Source: Gigantopelta aegis (Eukaryota; Mollusca; Gastropoda; Neomphalida; Peltospiridae). From it: a stretch of DNA of 64,000 nt. Shown one piece after another: positions 11,385 through 37,891 of the stretch (positions are counted from its first letter, which is position 1; each line of letters begins with the position of its first letter). Location of the stretch: the NCBI RefSeq assembly GCF_016097555.1, contig NC_054713.1:38579170-38643169 (forward strand), given 5' to 3'. The position numbers and the translations under genes were made by a program. The notes under the pieces were generated by a model. That model saw only the letters and a program-made list of their open reading frames with translations. It was not told the origin of the DNA and ran no database searches.

Positions 11385-11410
11385 CTTCCTGAACGGATCC
11401 GGAAGTAACG
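11385..11410 (-). promoter_or_regulatory. Possible ETS-type promoter motifs upstream of ANKRD46
   Basis: About 120-140 bases upstream of the ANKRD46 start codon, two GGAAGT/ACTTCC cores sit in opposite orientation around GATCC. ETS-family sites of this kind are common in TATA-less housekeeping promoters. This is motif evidence only. Confidence 0.3.
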
Positions 11411-11662
11411 AAATTGAACCATATACAACTCTGGCCATGTAAAACTTGCACCAAGGTACAATTCACAACATGATCTGAACGACAAAAGCGCAATACGTGA
11501 TCAAGGCCGTATACCTGCACGGTACAGTGGTTGAGTGCGTGAATCTCTATCTAATGCCTCGTATATTTGAGGGCAGTGCTACTCCCGAGGAGATCCTTCA
11601 TGCACCGCCCACAAAGAGGACTGCCACTTCATCTAAAACTATGACAATAACTAAAAAAAATT

Positions 11663-12031
11663 GTTTTGTTTAACGACATCACTAGAGCACATTGATTAAT
11701 TAATCATCGGCTATTGGATGTCAAACATTTCGTAATTCTGACTCGTAGGCAACAGAAGAAACCAATCTAATTAAAATTAGCTCCACTATTACATGTGGGT
11801 AGACCAGATTGCAGAGGAAACCAGCTACATTTTTCTAATACAACTAAGGATCTTTTATATGCACTTTCCCACAGACAGGAAAGCACATACCACGGCCTTT
11901 GACCGGTTGTGGCGCATTGGTTTGAACGAGAAAAAAAACAATCAGTTGAACGTATTCACTGAGGTGGTTCGATCCTGCGACGCAAGCACCTCGTGCGAGC
12001 GCTCAACCGACTGAGCTAAATCCCGCCCCTA
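11663..12031 (-). mobile_element. tRNA-headed SINE (third head type), interrupted by a micro-MITE
   Basis: On the minus strand it reads the head GGGGCGGGATTTAGCTCAGT, then GAGCGCTCGCACGAGGTGCT, the core and the tail CTCTAGTGATGTCGTTAAAC. It is split by the 49-bp element at 11763-11811. Confidence 0.85.
11763..11811. mobile_element. 49-bp minimal MULE-like MITE
   Basis: Begins CAATCTAATTAAAATTAGCT and ends CAGATTG. The 10-bp flanks CAGAAGAAAC and CAGAGGAAAC differ at one base. Left 37 bp match the long TIR of the elements at 48651-49244 and 62015-62565, so almost only one TIR remains. Confidence 0.8.
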
Positions 12032-14460
12032 TGACAATAATTGTGCAAGAGTTTCACCAAAGACATCTAAAAAGTATGCACAAGTTCAAAATATGGAACA
12101 GTATTAGCCATCATTTTGGTCAGTAATGCCTCCAAATGTATACTATAAAACGTTTTGAATGTCTTCAGGAGTCCCTATAAATCATGACCCTGATGGAACA
12201 ACTTCTGTTAACACAAATAAATGACATGGCGTTTGAAATCTGCATACTATGCATGAGCATGCGCCATGTACCTTAGAAGTTATGATATATACATGTAGAT
12301 ACCAAAAACTGGAGCAGAAGGCATATTAAGCTCGACAAAATGGAAAATTGACTTGGCGGAGTTCAACGAATATGTACCATCACATCCGTTTCTCATACAC
12401 AAGGGCTAGTAATAATAGCCGCCTATAATGTTATAATATTTGTAATTAGGAGAGGGCCTCGTAAGTTGGATATATTGTGCCCAATCCTTTTGTATATTAT
12501 ATGCAATAAAATATGTTTCAAACAAGGGCTATCAGAATCGACAGGGTTGAGGGAGGTCCCAACTTTATCCCTAATCTAACCTATACATGGGTGATTAATT
12601 ATCGGATAAAGTCCCATTTTTATGTCGCCAGCCTTTAGGAGCTGATTTTTACAATAATACCCACACGATTCTCATGATTTGTAACTAAATAGTAAGTTAT
12701 TATTATGTACAAGACATTGTTTCTCAAGTTCGCTGATTATGAACTTTTTTATGCTAATGCTATCACATGTCAGCAAAATTAGCATGTCGCCAGTATAGAG
12801 GAAAGCAATATATTGTCAGGGCTATCATCGGTAAATAATTAACAAATAAATACGTTTTTTGATATTATTAAAAGTGGGGTTTTTTTTATATTACAGCGTG
12901 TAAACATCAATTTCATTTACTAAACATATTTTGGAGACAAATTTTACTCTGTCGCTAAGTTTTTTGTCAGTACCGTAACGCGACGTTAACAGAAGCAACA
13001 TTAATATAACCTATTGTGATTTAAATAAAGTTATTGTTTGATCATTCGAAAGTTGTCATAACCACTATTTTACAAGCACCGCAGGCAAAATCGCTTGTGT
13101 GATTACAAAGTTTTGGTCAATTTGCTACTAAAGGCGGAATTGGTATGTTTACTGAACGTCAGTACCGTAACGCAGATTCACAATGGATTCTGTGAGTTTG
13201 GCAGTTAAATGACCATATATCTATGTGAAAAGGAATGGCGTGTTGGCTATGGCACCATGAAACATTGCATACAGCTATGCATTTTAAGTAAATAGTGTCA
13301 TTTCTGTAAAATGTAGTCAGTACCGTAACATAGTTTCGTTACGGCACTGACACAGTTTTACGGTACTGATGCATTATTACATAATGACTGACCATAAAGT
13401 GCAAAATAGATATTAATATTTATAATTTTATATAATAGTAGGCCTATACTAAATTAGACTCAAAACTACCAAATAAAGTATTCGTACCGTTTCACATATT
13501 AAATTGAACTTCTCAAAATCTTAAATACAGTATGTTTTTAAAAAGGCAGGAAACTTTGTATAGTAAGTTTATAGTTACTTAACTATACCAGATTTTCTGG
13601 TGTGGACCCTCCTAGAGGAAGATGTTGGTAAAACTTATCCGCCCACCACCCCCACAGAACTTAACGATGACTCTAAAATTCAGTGTTTACGGAATAAATT
13701 TGAAGATTGTAGTTCGTTTTAGCAGTTAAAAATGTAATATATTGGTTGGCTGTTGTTTTCCTAATTGTTTGTTTGTTTATTTGTTTGTTTTTCCGTATGT
13801 CTGTATTTTTGTGTGTTTGTTTTTGTTACTTTATATATATATATTTATTTCTGTCAAGGGCGATTACTTTCGTCAACATATAGTATGTTTGTTTAACTTA
13901 CAGTACAACAAAAGGCATTTTTGATGTTGCAACCTCTCATTACAAAACTGCTGCCGTCACTGAATTATTGAGATGTATTTATGCTTTGCTATAAGTGTTT
14001 TGTAATACTTAATGCAATAAACTATATATAGAATAGTTGCCATTCATTTAATACAGGACTTAAAGGATAACCTATATATAAAACATAAATATATCCTTAC
14101 TGCAGTGTTTTAAAATAACAATAATAATAACTAATTACAATAAAGCAACTAATTTTGATGTTGAAATTACTTTTCTGCAACAATGTTAGTTTACCACAAA
14201 TGTACTACAGTTGTATTACAGAATATACAAATGTATTACATTATGGACATATTAATTATATTGCGATAGACGTGGGTTTCAAATAACTGAAGCCACACAA
14301 TTTTGGGGACAAACAAGGCCGCTGCTAACATTTTGTTCCTACTATACAAAAATATACCTTTTTTGTTGTTGAAATAATTATAATAACAAAACCATACAAT
14401 AAACAGGCCTTAAAAATATTAATACGGTGTTGTATTTATAAGAACCAAACATAGATGTTA
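12032..14460. other. AT-rich region between divergent genes with recurring GTACCGTAAC motif
   Basis: No gene recognised. TCAGTACCGTAAC occurs at 12967, 13159 and 13317, with inverted forms at about 13337 (GTTACGGCACTGA) and 13357 (TTACGGTACTGA). 13745-13860 is rich in TTTGTTTG and (TA)n. The promoters of ANKRD46 and TMEM185 should lie at its two ends, but no TATA box was convincing. Confidence 0.45.
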
Positions 14461-14630
14461 TTATTATTAGTAGTAGTATTTTATATTATCCTAAGCGGCC
14501 GATGGTCATCGACTGCTCACTGATTATGTTGTTGTTGACATGTTTACATTAATTTTGATGTATCAAGACGCTGGTTAATCAAGAACCTGCTTTGTAGTTT
14601 GACCCATTATGTGTTTGGTTTTCAATCATT

Positions 14631-29224
<14,594 letters not shown>

Positions 29225-29250
29225 TATAGTGTGTCGTGTTTATAAACTTA

Positions 29251-29433
29251 GAATGTATTACAGTTCAAGGTGGAAAATGTTTGCAAATGACTGATTTTTA
29301 GTCTCATATTAATATAAAGTGAGAATGCATTACAATACAGAGCGGAAAATGTTCACGAATGACTGATTTTTAAGCTCATATTAATATAAAGTAAAAATGC
29401 ATAACAGTACAGAGCGGAAAATGTTCATGAATT
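29251..29433 (+). repeat. 72-bp tandem repeat, 2.5 copies, in presumed TMEM185 3' UTR
   Basis: GAATG(T/C)ATTACA...GGAAAATGTT...GACTGATTTTTA...ATTAATATAAAGT recurs at 29251, 29323 and 29395 with a 72-bp period. It begins 27 bases after the stop. Confidence 0.85.
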
Positions 29434-29436
29434 AAA
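29431..29436 (+). promoter_or_regulatory. Candidate TMEM185 polyadenylation signal (ATTAAA)
   Basis: ATTAAA lies 207 bases after the TMEM185 stop, at the end of a short tandem repeat in the presumed 3' UTR. No AATAAA was noticed closer to the stop. Confidence 0.35.
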
Positions 29437-29618
29437 ATATACTTTTCTTTTCAATTTACCTGTGGCATTCCCCCTATTAAACTTAGACTGATCCAGACAT
29501 CCCAATAGCCAATGAAATGGCTTAAATCTTCCAATCTGCTGCCTGTTGTGGGCCCCTTGTTAACAAAGTGGTCTCAGTGCTAAGATCAACTAAGTGCATA
29601 CAGTAGTTATACACTTAA

Positions 29619-30832
29619 AGGTAGGGTCAACTCAAACAAGAGCCTTATGTGTTGGAAAGATGCATACCCGGACCACCAACACATACTGACACTTTAGCAA
29701 ATGAAAAACGCGTAATTTTAGAGTTAATAAAAAACCATGATTATTCCTGCTAACTGGGGGCAGCCATTTTGTTTCATTTTTGTGACGTCCGGTGGGATAG
29801 CTTGGGGCGAAGTGACGTCAGCTCCTGACCATCTCCTGTATGTACAGTGTAAACAAAAGCAGTAATTTTCAACAAGGCGCTTCTCTTTGATCAACCTGAC
29901 TTGTAAAACAGCATAAATGACGTAATAATATAATAAACTATTTAACTAAATATATTTCAAGTTGCATTAACGGAACAAAATGGCGTTATAGTATTTTTCT
30001 CTGTTAAATAATCCAAAGGAAAAATGTACACTATTAGGCCTATTGATATGCTACGTTGGAGCAAAAACGACAACCCACGATACCCAAGTGATAATTTTCT
30101 TTTCTTTGGAACTACGTAATTGGTCAGTTCTGTGGTTTTAGATGGAAAAGTCTACTTTATCAATAGCTTTACAGAACTATTTACAGTAATAAACCATGTC
30201 CATTACAATTTTAGGGGCGACAGGTAATATTCCACAATACCGGTATGTATTTTTGTGTCTAGACAGCGTCAATTAATTGGCTCGTCTGGTTACCAATCAA
30301 ATACACACCTGCCAATCAGGAATCACTGACTAACAGCGACTAACAGCATAGACCAATTAACTAAGAAAACACTCCGTGTATCATTTCAGTATGTAGGTTA
30401 ATGCATGGGCAAAACATTGTTAATTGTTTTGACTTGTTGTGTAGCCACTTTGACAATGGTATTTTATTTTGTATTGAAAAATAATATATATAGTTCTGGA
30501 TATACTTATTGCTGGCTTATTGGGATGTGTATTATTACAGAACATTGCAATGTATGACTATTTATCATCCCGCAAAAACCAGGTAGATTGTGTTTCTCTA
30601 GTTCTGAGGCTCATTCCTGACGTTGTGCGTTAAGTATTACGTAACCACCAGCTCGCCAGAGGGCGTACTCACTGAGATGGTACAAAATGGCTGTGCCCGT
30701 TATATATAATAGCCGTCACATTTAACCGTTTTATTAATTAACTATATGATTATACGTGTTGATATTAAGCAATCGTGCATTATATATCGTTGAATATGCA
30801 TACCAGGCCAAATGCCTTAATTGTCCACTCCT
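29619..30832 (+). mobile_element. TTAA-flanked 1.2-kb non-autonomous DNA element, copy 1
   Basis: Flanked by TTAA (29615-29618 and 30833-30836); ends AGGTAGGGTCAACTC and, inverted, AGGAGTGGACAATT share a short imperfect TIR. The inverted copy at 39830-41007 has the same flanks. TTAA targets are used by piggyBac and Kolobok elements. No transposase frame. Contains a TGACGTCA word at 29813-29820. Confidence 0.82.
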
Positions 30833-31023
30833 TTAAGGTGATCTTACTGCTAAAATCGCTTCGTAAAACGGGGCCCTGGGCCTGTGCTTATAAAATTTTA
30901 GAGTCCAGACTCAATCTCTAATGACGTCATGGTGTTGTCATGACATTAGTGTCTCAGACTCTATTAAAATAGAGTCTAGACTGTAAACGTTTTATAACCA
31001 CCAGGCCTGGTCTATTGATAGTA

Positions 31024-31175
31024 TTGGCTTCGGTGGTGTAGTGGTTTAAGCCTCCCAGAACCAACTCCCACCCAGAGCAAGTGTTACGACTCGGATGGTA
31101 GGTGCAGGCCCACTACACCGACTTCTTTCTAAGTAACCAACCACTAAGAACTAACTAACCCTTGTCTTGTTGCTT
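31024..31175 (+). mobile_element. SINE family C, fragment
   Basis: GGCTTCGGTGGTGTAGTGGT head with an internal deletion that removes box B, then CAACTCCCACCCAGAGCAAG and CCACTACACCGACTTC. Confidence 0.75.
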
Positions 31176-31294
31176 CGGTGATTGATTTTGGCAAATCCAG
31201 TGTTTTCTGGTTATCCTGGTGTTCATTGTAGCTCAAAATGTTGTGGGTTTTTATGTGAAATGGTACATACTTCAGGAATTAACTTCAGGTCAGT

Positions 31295-31790
31295 TATAAA
31301 GTTGTGTTGTGATGTGTTGATACACAGCAACTGATGTGTTGATAGACAATAACTGATGTTTTGATAAAGAGTAACTGAAATGTTGATTCACATTAACTGA
31401 AATTATGTTGATACACAGTAACTGAAATTATGTTGATATACAGTAACTGAAATTGTGTTGATACACAGTAACTGAAATTGTGTTGATGCATAGTAACTGA
31501 AATTGTGTTGATTCACAGTAACTGATGTTTTGATCCGGTCACTGAAATTGTGTTGATACAATGTCATGTAGTAATTTGTGTTGATATGCAGTAACTGATG
31601 TATTGAAACACAGTAACACAGTAACTGAACTTGTTTTGAGACATAATAACTGGAATTGTGTTGATACACAGCAATTTAAATTGTGTTGATATATAATAAC
31701 TGAAATTGTGTTGATACACATATTGAAGTTGTGTAGGTACACAGTAATTGATGTGTTGATACACAGTAATTGATGTGTTACCACATGGTA
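31295..31790. repeat. Minisatellite, 22-27-bp units, GTTGATACACAGTAACTGA
   Basis: About 20 imperfect units of ACTGAAATTGTGTTGATACACAGTA type. Open frames on the minus strand (CINTISVTVYQHNFSY-like) are by-products of the repeat and are not genes. Single related units occur at 32035-32105. Confidence 0.9.
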
Positions 31791-32137
31791 AATGCAGTGT
31801 TTAAGCTTTCTTTCGCCAAATGCAATTTAAAATTTAATTTGGCGAATATATGTCCTTGCCAATCTGCCAGAAATCTAATTAAAAAAACCTCTGTGTTTCC
31901 ATGTGTATAGCTATTTTTTAAAACAATTCTGTTTCAACTAAACCTTACTTGAATTTGGCTGCGGATTTTCTGATCAATTTTACCAAATTACTGTTACTGT
32001 TTGGTGTCCAGCTTAAACCATAAAATGAATTGTGTTTATATATAATAATTGTTGTGTTGATACAATGAACTTGATACACATATATTGAAAGTTGTGTTGA
32101 TGTAGAGCTGAAAGTAATGGTATAAATATTGTCTATA

Positions 32138-32297
32138 CAGGGGCGTCGGAAGCGGTACGGTCGGTACAGCCATGGCCGGGCCGTACCACCTTTTGGCCAG
32201 GAATGTTTTTTTCTTTTCCTATGGTGCTCGCATAGTATAGATCTCTATACATTGCTTTCATGACCATACCAACTTTTAATTGCTTCTGACGCTCCTG
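32138..32297. mobile_element. MITE with CAGGGGCGTCGGAAGC ends, CTATA duplication
   Basis: CAGGGGCGTCGGAAGC and GCTTCTGACGCTCCTG pair; CTATA lies on both sides (32133-32137, 32298-32302). The centre is GC-rich (GTACGGTCGGTACAGCCATG). The (TA)n tract follows immediately. Confidence 0.88.
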
Positions 32298-32354
<57 letters not shown>

Positions 32355-32398
32355 TTAATCAATGTGCTCTAGTGGTGTTAAACAAAACAAACTTTCTT
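32298..32398. repeat. (TA)n microsatellite joined to a SINE tail
   Basis: About 26 TA repeats to 32351, then the SINE tail 1 fragment ATCAATGTGCTCTAGTGGTG with TTAAACAAAACAAAC. Confidence 0.9.
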
Positions 32399-32782
32399 AA
32401 TGTAAATTGCATGTTCTAACATGCAGTGAGATGAGCATCGTTACATATGTGAACAACACTAAATCAGTTTAGTAGGTCACATTTAATTCAATGGAAATCT
32501 GGTTTTAAAATAGTTCTATGATTTACCCCCCAAAATATCTCTGAATGAGATAAATGTGATAAACTGAGTGTATAGGCCTCTGAATGTTATTTCATAGGAG
32601 GAATATCAGAATGACACAAATTTAATGGACAAAGCTTTGCTACATGTACATGTGTTTTGCCTATGTTCCATTTAGAAAATGTTTAACAATTTGTCCCAGT
32701 GTCCGTATTTTTAAACAGGTGTAAGTTGTGGGACTAAGCTTCCCAAGCCACCTTATTTGTACATAATATGTGAACGAGTGAT

Positions 32783-33165
32783 TAGGGTCTCAACGAGTAC
32801 TCGAGTACTCGGGCACGGGTCGAGTCTAGCAAGACTTTAATCCATTCACATAACTTGAGTATCCGTACAAGGAAGAGCACTCTCATTTAATTCTAATTTT
32901 TTTTACATCATTTTGCCATATGCTTGCCGCCAGTTACATTATAGGGTTATGAGACATGGAGGGAAAACAAAAGTCGAATGTGTGGAATGCAATACAATGA
33001 CATGATTTGCGATCCATGTTCAGCGCTGGAATTAAGATGCTTAAAGCTATTTTACGTTATTCCCAAGTCTCATTATCATCTAGTGTAAGTATCGGGTACT
33101 CGGGTCCAGGTCGAGTTTGACCCTCGAGTACTCAAGTCCAATATTTTAGACTTGTGGAGGCCCTA
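32783..33165. mobile_element. hAT-like MITE with TAGGGYCTC ends
   Basis: TAGGGTCTCAACGAGTACTC at the left pairs with GTGGAGGCCCTA at the right. Flanks CGAGTGAT and CTTGTGAT are an 8-bp duplication with two differences. Repeated ACTCGAG/CGGGT words sit near both ends. Confidence 0.75.
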
Positions 33166-33575
33166 CTTGTGATAAATATAAACAGATGAATGAGTGAGTG
33201 AGTGAGTGAGTTGCTGGATTGATTTATTGATTGATTGATTATTTAATTAATTATTTAATTAATTATTTAATTAAAAATGAATGAACAAACAAACGAATGG
33301 GGTAATCACATAACAATATCAATAGACAATATAATTAGCAAAATTAATTAAAAGCCAGTATATATTTTCGGCATTTTCCTTTAAATAGGGTAAAAGAAAA
33401 CATGGCTTCTTCTTCGTTAATGATATAATCAACAATTTAGAGTGAACAAAATGACGAGTATCACTATGAACCAAAGTGCATTTTGGGTAATTTATGTGTG
33501 TGTATCTTGGGTCAGGTTTTACTGAGCCGATATTTAAAATTTATCCGTGGTTAAAACTTGCTAATCTTAATTTTG

Positions 33576-33783
33576 CAGCCAGTGCACCACGACTGGTATA
33601 TCAAAGCCTGTGGAATGTGCTATCCTGTCTCTGGGATGGTGCAAATAAAAGATCCCTTGCAACTAATAAATAAATGAGGGTTTCCTCTCTATATGTAAAA
33701 ATTACCAAATGTTTGACATCCAACAGCCAATGATTAACAAATCAATGTCTTCTAATGGTGTTGTTAAACAAAACAAACTTTAA
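33576..33783 (+). mobile_element. SINE family A, 5' truncated, tail 1
   Basis: Starts in CAGCCAGTGCACCACGACTG, core, tail AATGGTGTTGTTAAACAAAA. Confidence 0.85.
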
Positions 33784-34000
33784 TTAATTTTGCTGAGTAT
33801 ATAAAAATCATGTTGTGTAAATTAGTAATTATTGTTTGTATTATTGGCAGATTATGATGACCAATTTTATAAGCAAAACAATAAACTGCTACTGGCAGGT
33901 TATCATTTATCACATTAATTATGCCTGATTTTAATCATTTTTACTTTGGACTAGATTTTGATTTGCATATTTTTTACATACTTCAAATACTTATAATATA

Positions 34001-34175
34001 TAGTGAAACCTGTCTAAACCAGACCCTCAACAAACTGAAATCTGGTCAAAACCGGCCACGTTTCATGGTCCCATATTTTCTAAATTCTAAAACGTGACCC
34101 TCTCAACATCGGATCCTGTCTAAATCTGATAAATATTAGACCCCCTACATGATCCAGTTTAGACCGGTTTCACTG
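34001..34175. mobile_element. Pogo-like MITE
   Basis: Ends AGTGAAACCTGTCTAAACC and CCGGTTTCACTG pair, with TA at the flanks. Same family as 26561, 54881 and probably 34861. Confidence 0.75.
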
Positions 34176-34179
34176 TATA

Positions 34180-35456
34180 TGGAAACAAAGTTTCTTTTCA
34201 ACCTGACGTAAAACTAAAACTAATAGCATTTCCGCCCTGATTGTTGGGATGTTGGACCAGTCCATTGTTTGGGAGGGGGGGGGGATGCCATTAGTTTTAG
34301 GCCAGGTTATGTATTCATAAAAAGCGAAAATGATCAAAATGTTCTGCATTTTGTGTCACGATAAACCTTAATTGGATATAAATACAAAAAAATTTAAAAC
34401 GACAACCTAGGGTAGAGACCTATAGTAGTGATATCTAAAGTGGGGTGTGGTGGGGTGGATGGCACAAGCAAATTGTTATCTTTGGGTGACTTTAAACTTT
34501 ATTTCCTAGCACCTAGAACATAATAGCAATGTTTTGAGTGACATTTTTTAGCTGTTTTAATGGTGTAACTTGTTTATATACCAAGGTGTCATTCCATGAA
34601 GCGATCTTAGCCCTAAAATAACCTTAAATGTGTAACTACCTTATGCACTTAAGGTGATCTTTAACGCTAAGATCACTTCATGGAACAGGGGTGGGGGGGC
34701 CCTGGACTAAAAAGAAAAAGGAATTTTCTGATCATCAAGTGGGGATATAGCCCTCCCCTCCTTATACCTACAGACTAGGGGGGTGCTTTCTTTAATGTGA
34801 AGTCCCTCCTCGCTTGCAATCCACCCCTATCAGTTTGTATGATCTATCCAAGTATATGTACAGTCAAACCTGTGTTAAACAGCCACCAAAGCGAGTATCA
34901 AAAAGTGACATTTTAAAACAGGTGGCTGCTTAATGCAGGTCAATGTATACTATATTATAACATTTGATGGCCTCTTAACACAAGTGACTGCTTAATACAG
35001 GTGGTTGTTAGAACAGGTTTCACTGAACTTGTATATGTCTATATACAACTTTACTAGACTTGCTTCCTCTGCCAAAATCAAATTGCTGTGTTTTATCTGT
35101 TGTATGACAAATTTGTTTTGTAATGGCATCCGATGTGAAATCATGGTAACCATATTTGATGGCAATTGGCCTCTTTTAACTGTTGTAACAAAATATTCTC
35201 TGAAAATGTATACATCGTCTTCTGCTTACAGTAATGTGATTGATTTATTTTTCTATATGGGTTGACTACAATCAAAAGTTGGCTAACTGACATTGAGTGT
35301 TAGTTAATTTAATAAATCAAGTCTTGCCATTTATTTGGAAATATAACTTGTGTATGTCTGTTAATACTGAGTTGTGAAAATTTATTTTTGTAGTTTCAGC
35401 AGTTTTTAATTTAATTATTATTATTATTATTTTAATGAAATACTACATTAATTAAC
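34180..35456. other. Intergenic DNA apart from the MITE at 34861-35025
   Basis: No gene seen. A G run lies at 34270-34283. CGCTAAGATCACTTCATGGA at 34663-34682 resembles GCTAAAATCGCTTCGTAAAA at 30848-30867, indicating another dispersed repeat. Confidence 0.4.
34861..35025. mobile_element. Pogo-like MITE, related end type
   Basis: CAGTCAAACCTGTGTTAAAC at the left pairs with GTTAGAACAGGTTTCACTG at the right. TA precedes the left end, but AA follows the right, so the duplication is incomplete. Confidence 0.65.
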
Positions 35457-35465
35457 TTGTTCATA

Positions 35466-35848
35466 TAGAAAGAAAGAAAGAAATGTTTTATTTAACGACG
35501 CACTCAACACATTTTATTTACGGTTATATGGCGTCAGACATATGGTTAAGGACCACACAAATTTTGAGAGGAAACCCGCTGTCGCCACTGCATGGGCTGC
35601 TCTTCCGATTAGCAGCAAGGGATCTTTTATTTGCGCTTCCCATAGGCAGGATAGCACAAACCATGGCCTTTGTTGAACCAGTTATGGATCACTGGTCGGT
35701 GCAAGTGGTTTACACCTACCCATTGAGCCTTGCTCACTCAGGGTTTGGAGTCGGTATCTGGATTAAAAACCCCATGCCTTGACTGGGATCCGAACCCAGT
35801 ACCTACCAGCCTGTAGACCGATGGCCTGCCACGACGCCACCGAGGCCG
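35466..35848 (-). mobile_element. Complete tRNA-headed SINE (family B, tail 2)
   Basis: Minus strand: GGCCTCGGTGGCGTCGTGGC head to GCGTCGTTAAATAAAACATT tail with an AAAG-rich end. Target duplication TTGTTCATATAGAA on both sides. Confidence 0.94.
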
Positions 35849-35863
35849 GTTTGTTCATATAGA

Positions 35864-36367
35864 AGGTATGAAAACAGCTCAGCCATAGTTGTGGGTGAGA
35901 CCTAGAAGCCAAACATTACTGGTGTTGGGGTGGGGGAGTTGGCTGTATAAATAGAATCGGAGATGGAAATCGAAAAGGGCACTTCTTGGTCTTTTTACCC
36001 CAGCTAGGTATAGCACTGATATGCTAGTTTGTTTTTTATGTTGCTGTACAACTGAACATTTTGTGTATCTCTTAGACTTTGGTGTGGAAGATACTTTTAA
36101 CCTTTTACAGCTACAGCTGTTTAATTTTATTCCGACTAATATATTGCTTTCAAGGGTTTGTCTCAAAGGTGCATAATGACCGAAAGTATTTATTCATATT
36201 TCTTGTGAATTGTAAGAATTATTATACACCATGAATTACAGGTCAACAAGACAAGAAATTACATCCACATAATTACATTTACATTTAATTTACATTTACT
36301 ACTTTTTGTAAATTTATATTACTTCAGAATTGAATCACGGTGACCAATGGATTAATATATAATGGCA
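35864..36367. other. Intergenic DNA, no gene recognised
   Basis: AT-rich; (ACATTTA)-like runs at 36270-36300. Nothing else supported. Confidence 0.4.
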
Positions 36368-36571
36368 TTGGACATATGGTTAAGGACCACACAGATATTG
36401 AGAGAGGAAACCCGCTGTTGCCACTTCATGGGCTACTCTTTTCGATTAGCAGCAACATCTTTTATATGCACCATCCCACAGACAGGATAGTACATACCAC
36501 AGCCTTTGTTACACCAGTTGTGGAGCATGTGCTGGAACGAGAAATAGCCCAATGGGCCCACCGACGGGGAT
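36368..36571 (-). mobile_element. SINE family A fragment
   Basis: Minus strand GATCCCCGTCGGTGGGCCCA to the TGTGTGGTCCTTAACCATAT part of tail 2; ends are missing. Confidence 0.85.
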
Positions 36572-37290
36572 CTTATTCTCGTATGAGACATTCATATCAT
36601 GTGACCATGCCTTTAATGACCATTTGATAGATTCCTTATTACATCATACAATAATATACATGTAATACATGATACAATGATGCGTTAGATGGCATTGAAT
36701 TCCAGTTTGGAATTCTGAAATCATCACACATTTGCAGTAGCCCTTATATTTGATGTCCAGTAAGCGATATGCTACCACATCATCGCTTCATTTTGAAGGT
36801 GGAGAATGGTTATTAAAATGTTAGTATGCTAGTCTTGTTGTTTACCTACAAATGGAACAGTGTGCGTATTTGCTAAATTTGAGAATGGAAAATATTTTTG
36901 AACAGTTTTAGTGCTACGCATATTTTTATTCATCTGTACAGGTGTTTACAGATTTCATAACGATTTGTATTTGATATCAGGTTATTGTTTTTTATTCTGT
37001 CTTCTGTATATAAAACATGATACCAGTCTGACAAACTCGTTAAAAGTAGATGAAGGAAAATATATTTTCATTTTTGTATCACTGAAGGCAGATTTGTCAT
37101 TTATGAAAGTTGTTTAGAAAAATATACTGACGTCTAAGAAACTACACCAAGAAAAACTAATTTAATTTCCTTTATAATTTGGATAATGGAAATAGAAGGG
37201 TGGTTAAATATCTTTCTGCTTTTATGGAGAAAAAAAATTGTTCTTAACATGCCAAAACAGCACTCTTGTGGATATATATGTTTTAAATGG
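36572..37290. other. AT-rich intergenic DNA
   Basis: No gene or ordered repeat seen on either strand. Confidence 0.4.
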
Positions 37291-37292
37291 TT

Positions 37293-37848
37293 GCTAGTCA
37301 ATTCGTACCATAGTCAGTTCATATTTAATTTGGTAGTTTTGTACCCAGGTTATTTCGTACCATGGTCTTTTCATACCAGTGTAAAAAGTCATTTCTTACC
37401 CTAGTTGTTACTTGGTCATTTTGTAATGTCAGCGTAATGTTACATTACAAACCTCTATAAGATGCAAACACCACCTGCATCTGAATTAAAATAAGAAAGA
37501 TGCAAATAAATAATATCTGGCCATTTCGTACCATAGTCAACTGGTAGCTGGAAAATGGTTCATTTTAATTTATTATTATCATAGGTAAATATAAAAGGTG
37601 CACTTTGGTCAATTAGATTAATGATGACTTGTTAAAGTAGATGCATTGGTAGACATATTTTTCCATACATGTATGCAAATAATCTATTCACTTGCTATAT
37701 ACTGGTACAAAATGACTAGGGTACAAAATAACCAGGGTATGAAATGACTTTTCACCATGGTACAAAATGATTGGGTATGAAATAACCAGGCAATATGGTA
37801 CAAAATGGATGGTACGAAATGACTATGGTACAAAGTGACTGATAATTT
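37293..37848. mobile_element. Foldback element built of GGTACRAAATGAC motifs
   Basis: The left arm (37293-37415) has TTCGTACCATAGTCAGTTCA, TTATTTCGTACCATGGTC and similar; the right arm (37703-37848) has the inverse (GGTACGAAATGACTATGGTA). The AT-rich centre is non-coding. Confidence 0.7.
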
Positions 37849-37891
37849 TAAACATGCAACATATTTTGTTTTCTTTTTAGTAGTCTCTCAT

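Noticed and set aside
31403-31784. Cys/Asn/Tyr-rich repeat protein on the minus strand
   Set aside because: The frames arise from the minisatellite; no start context, splice sites or family match.
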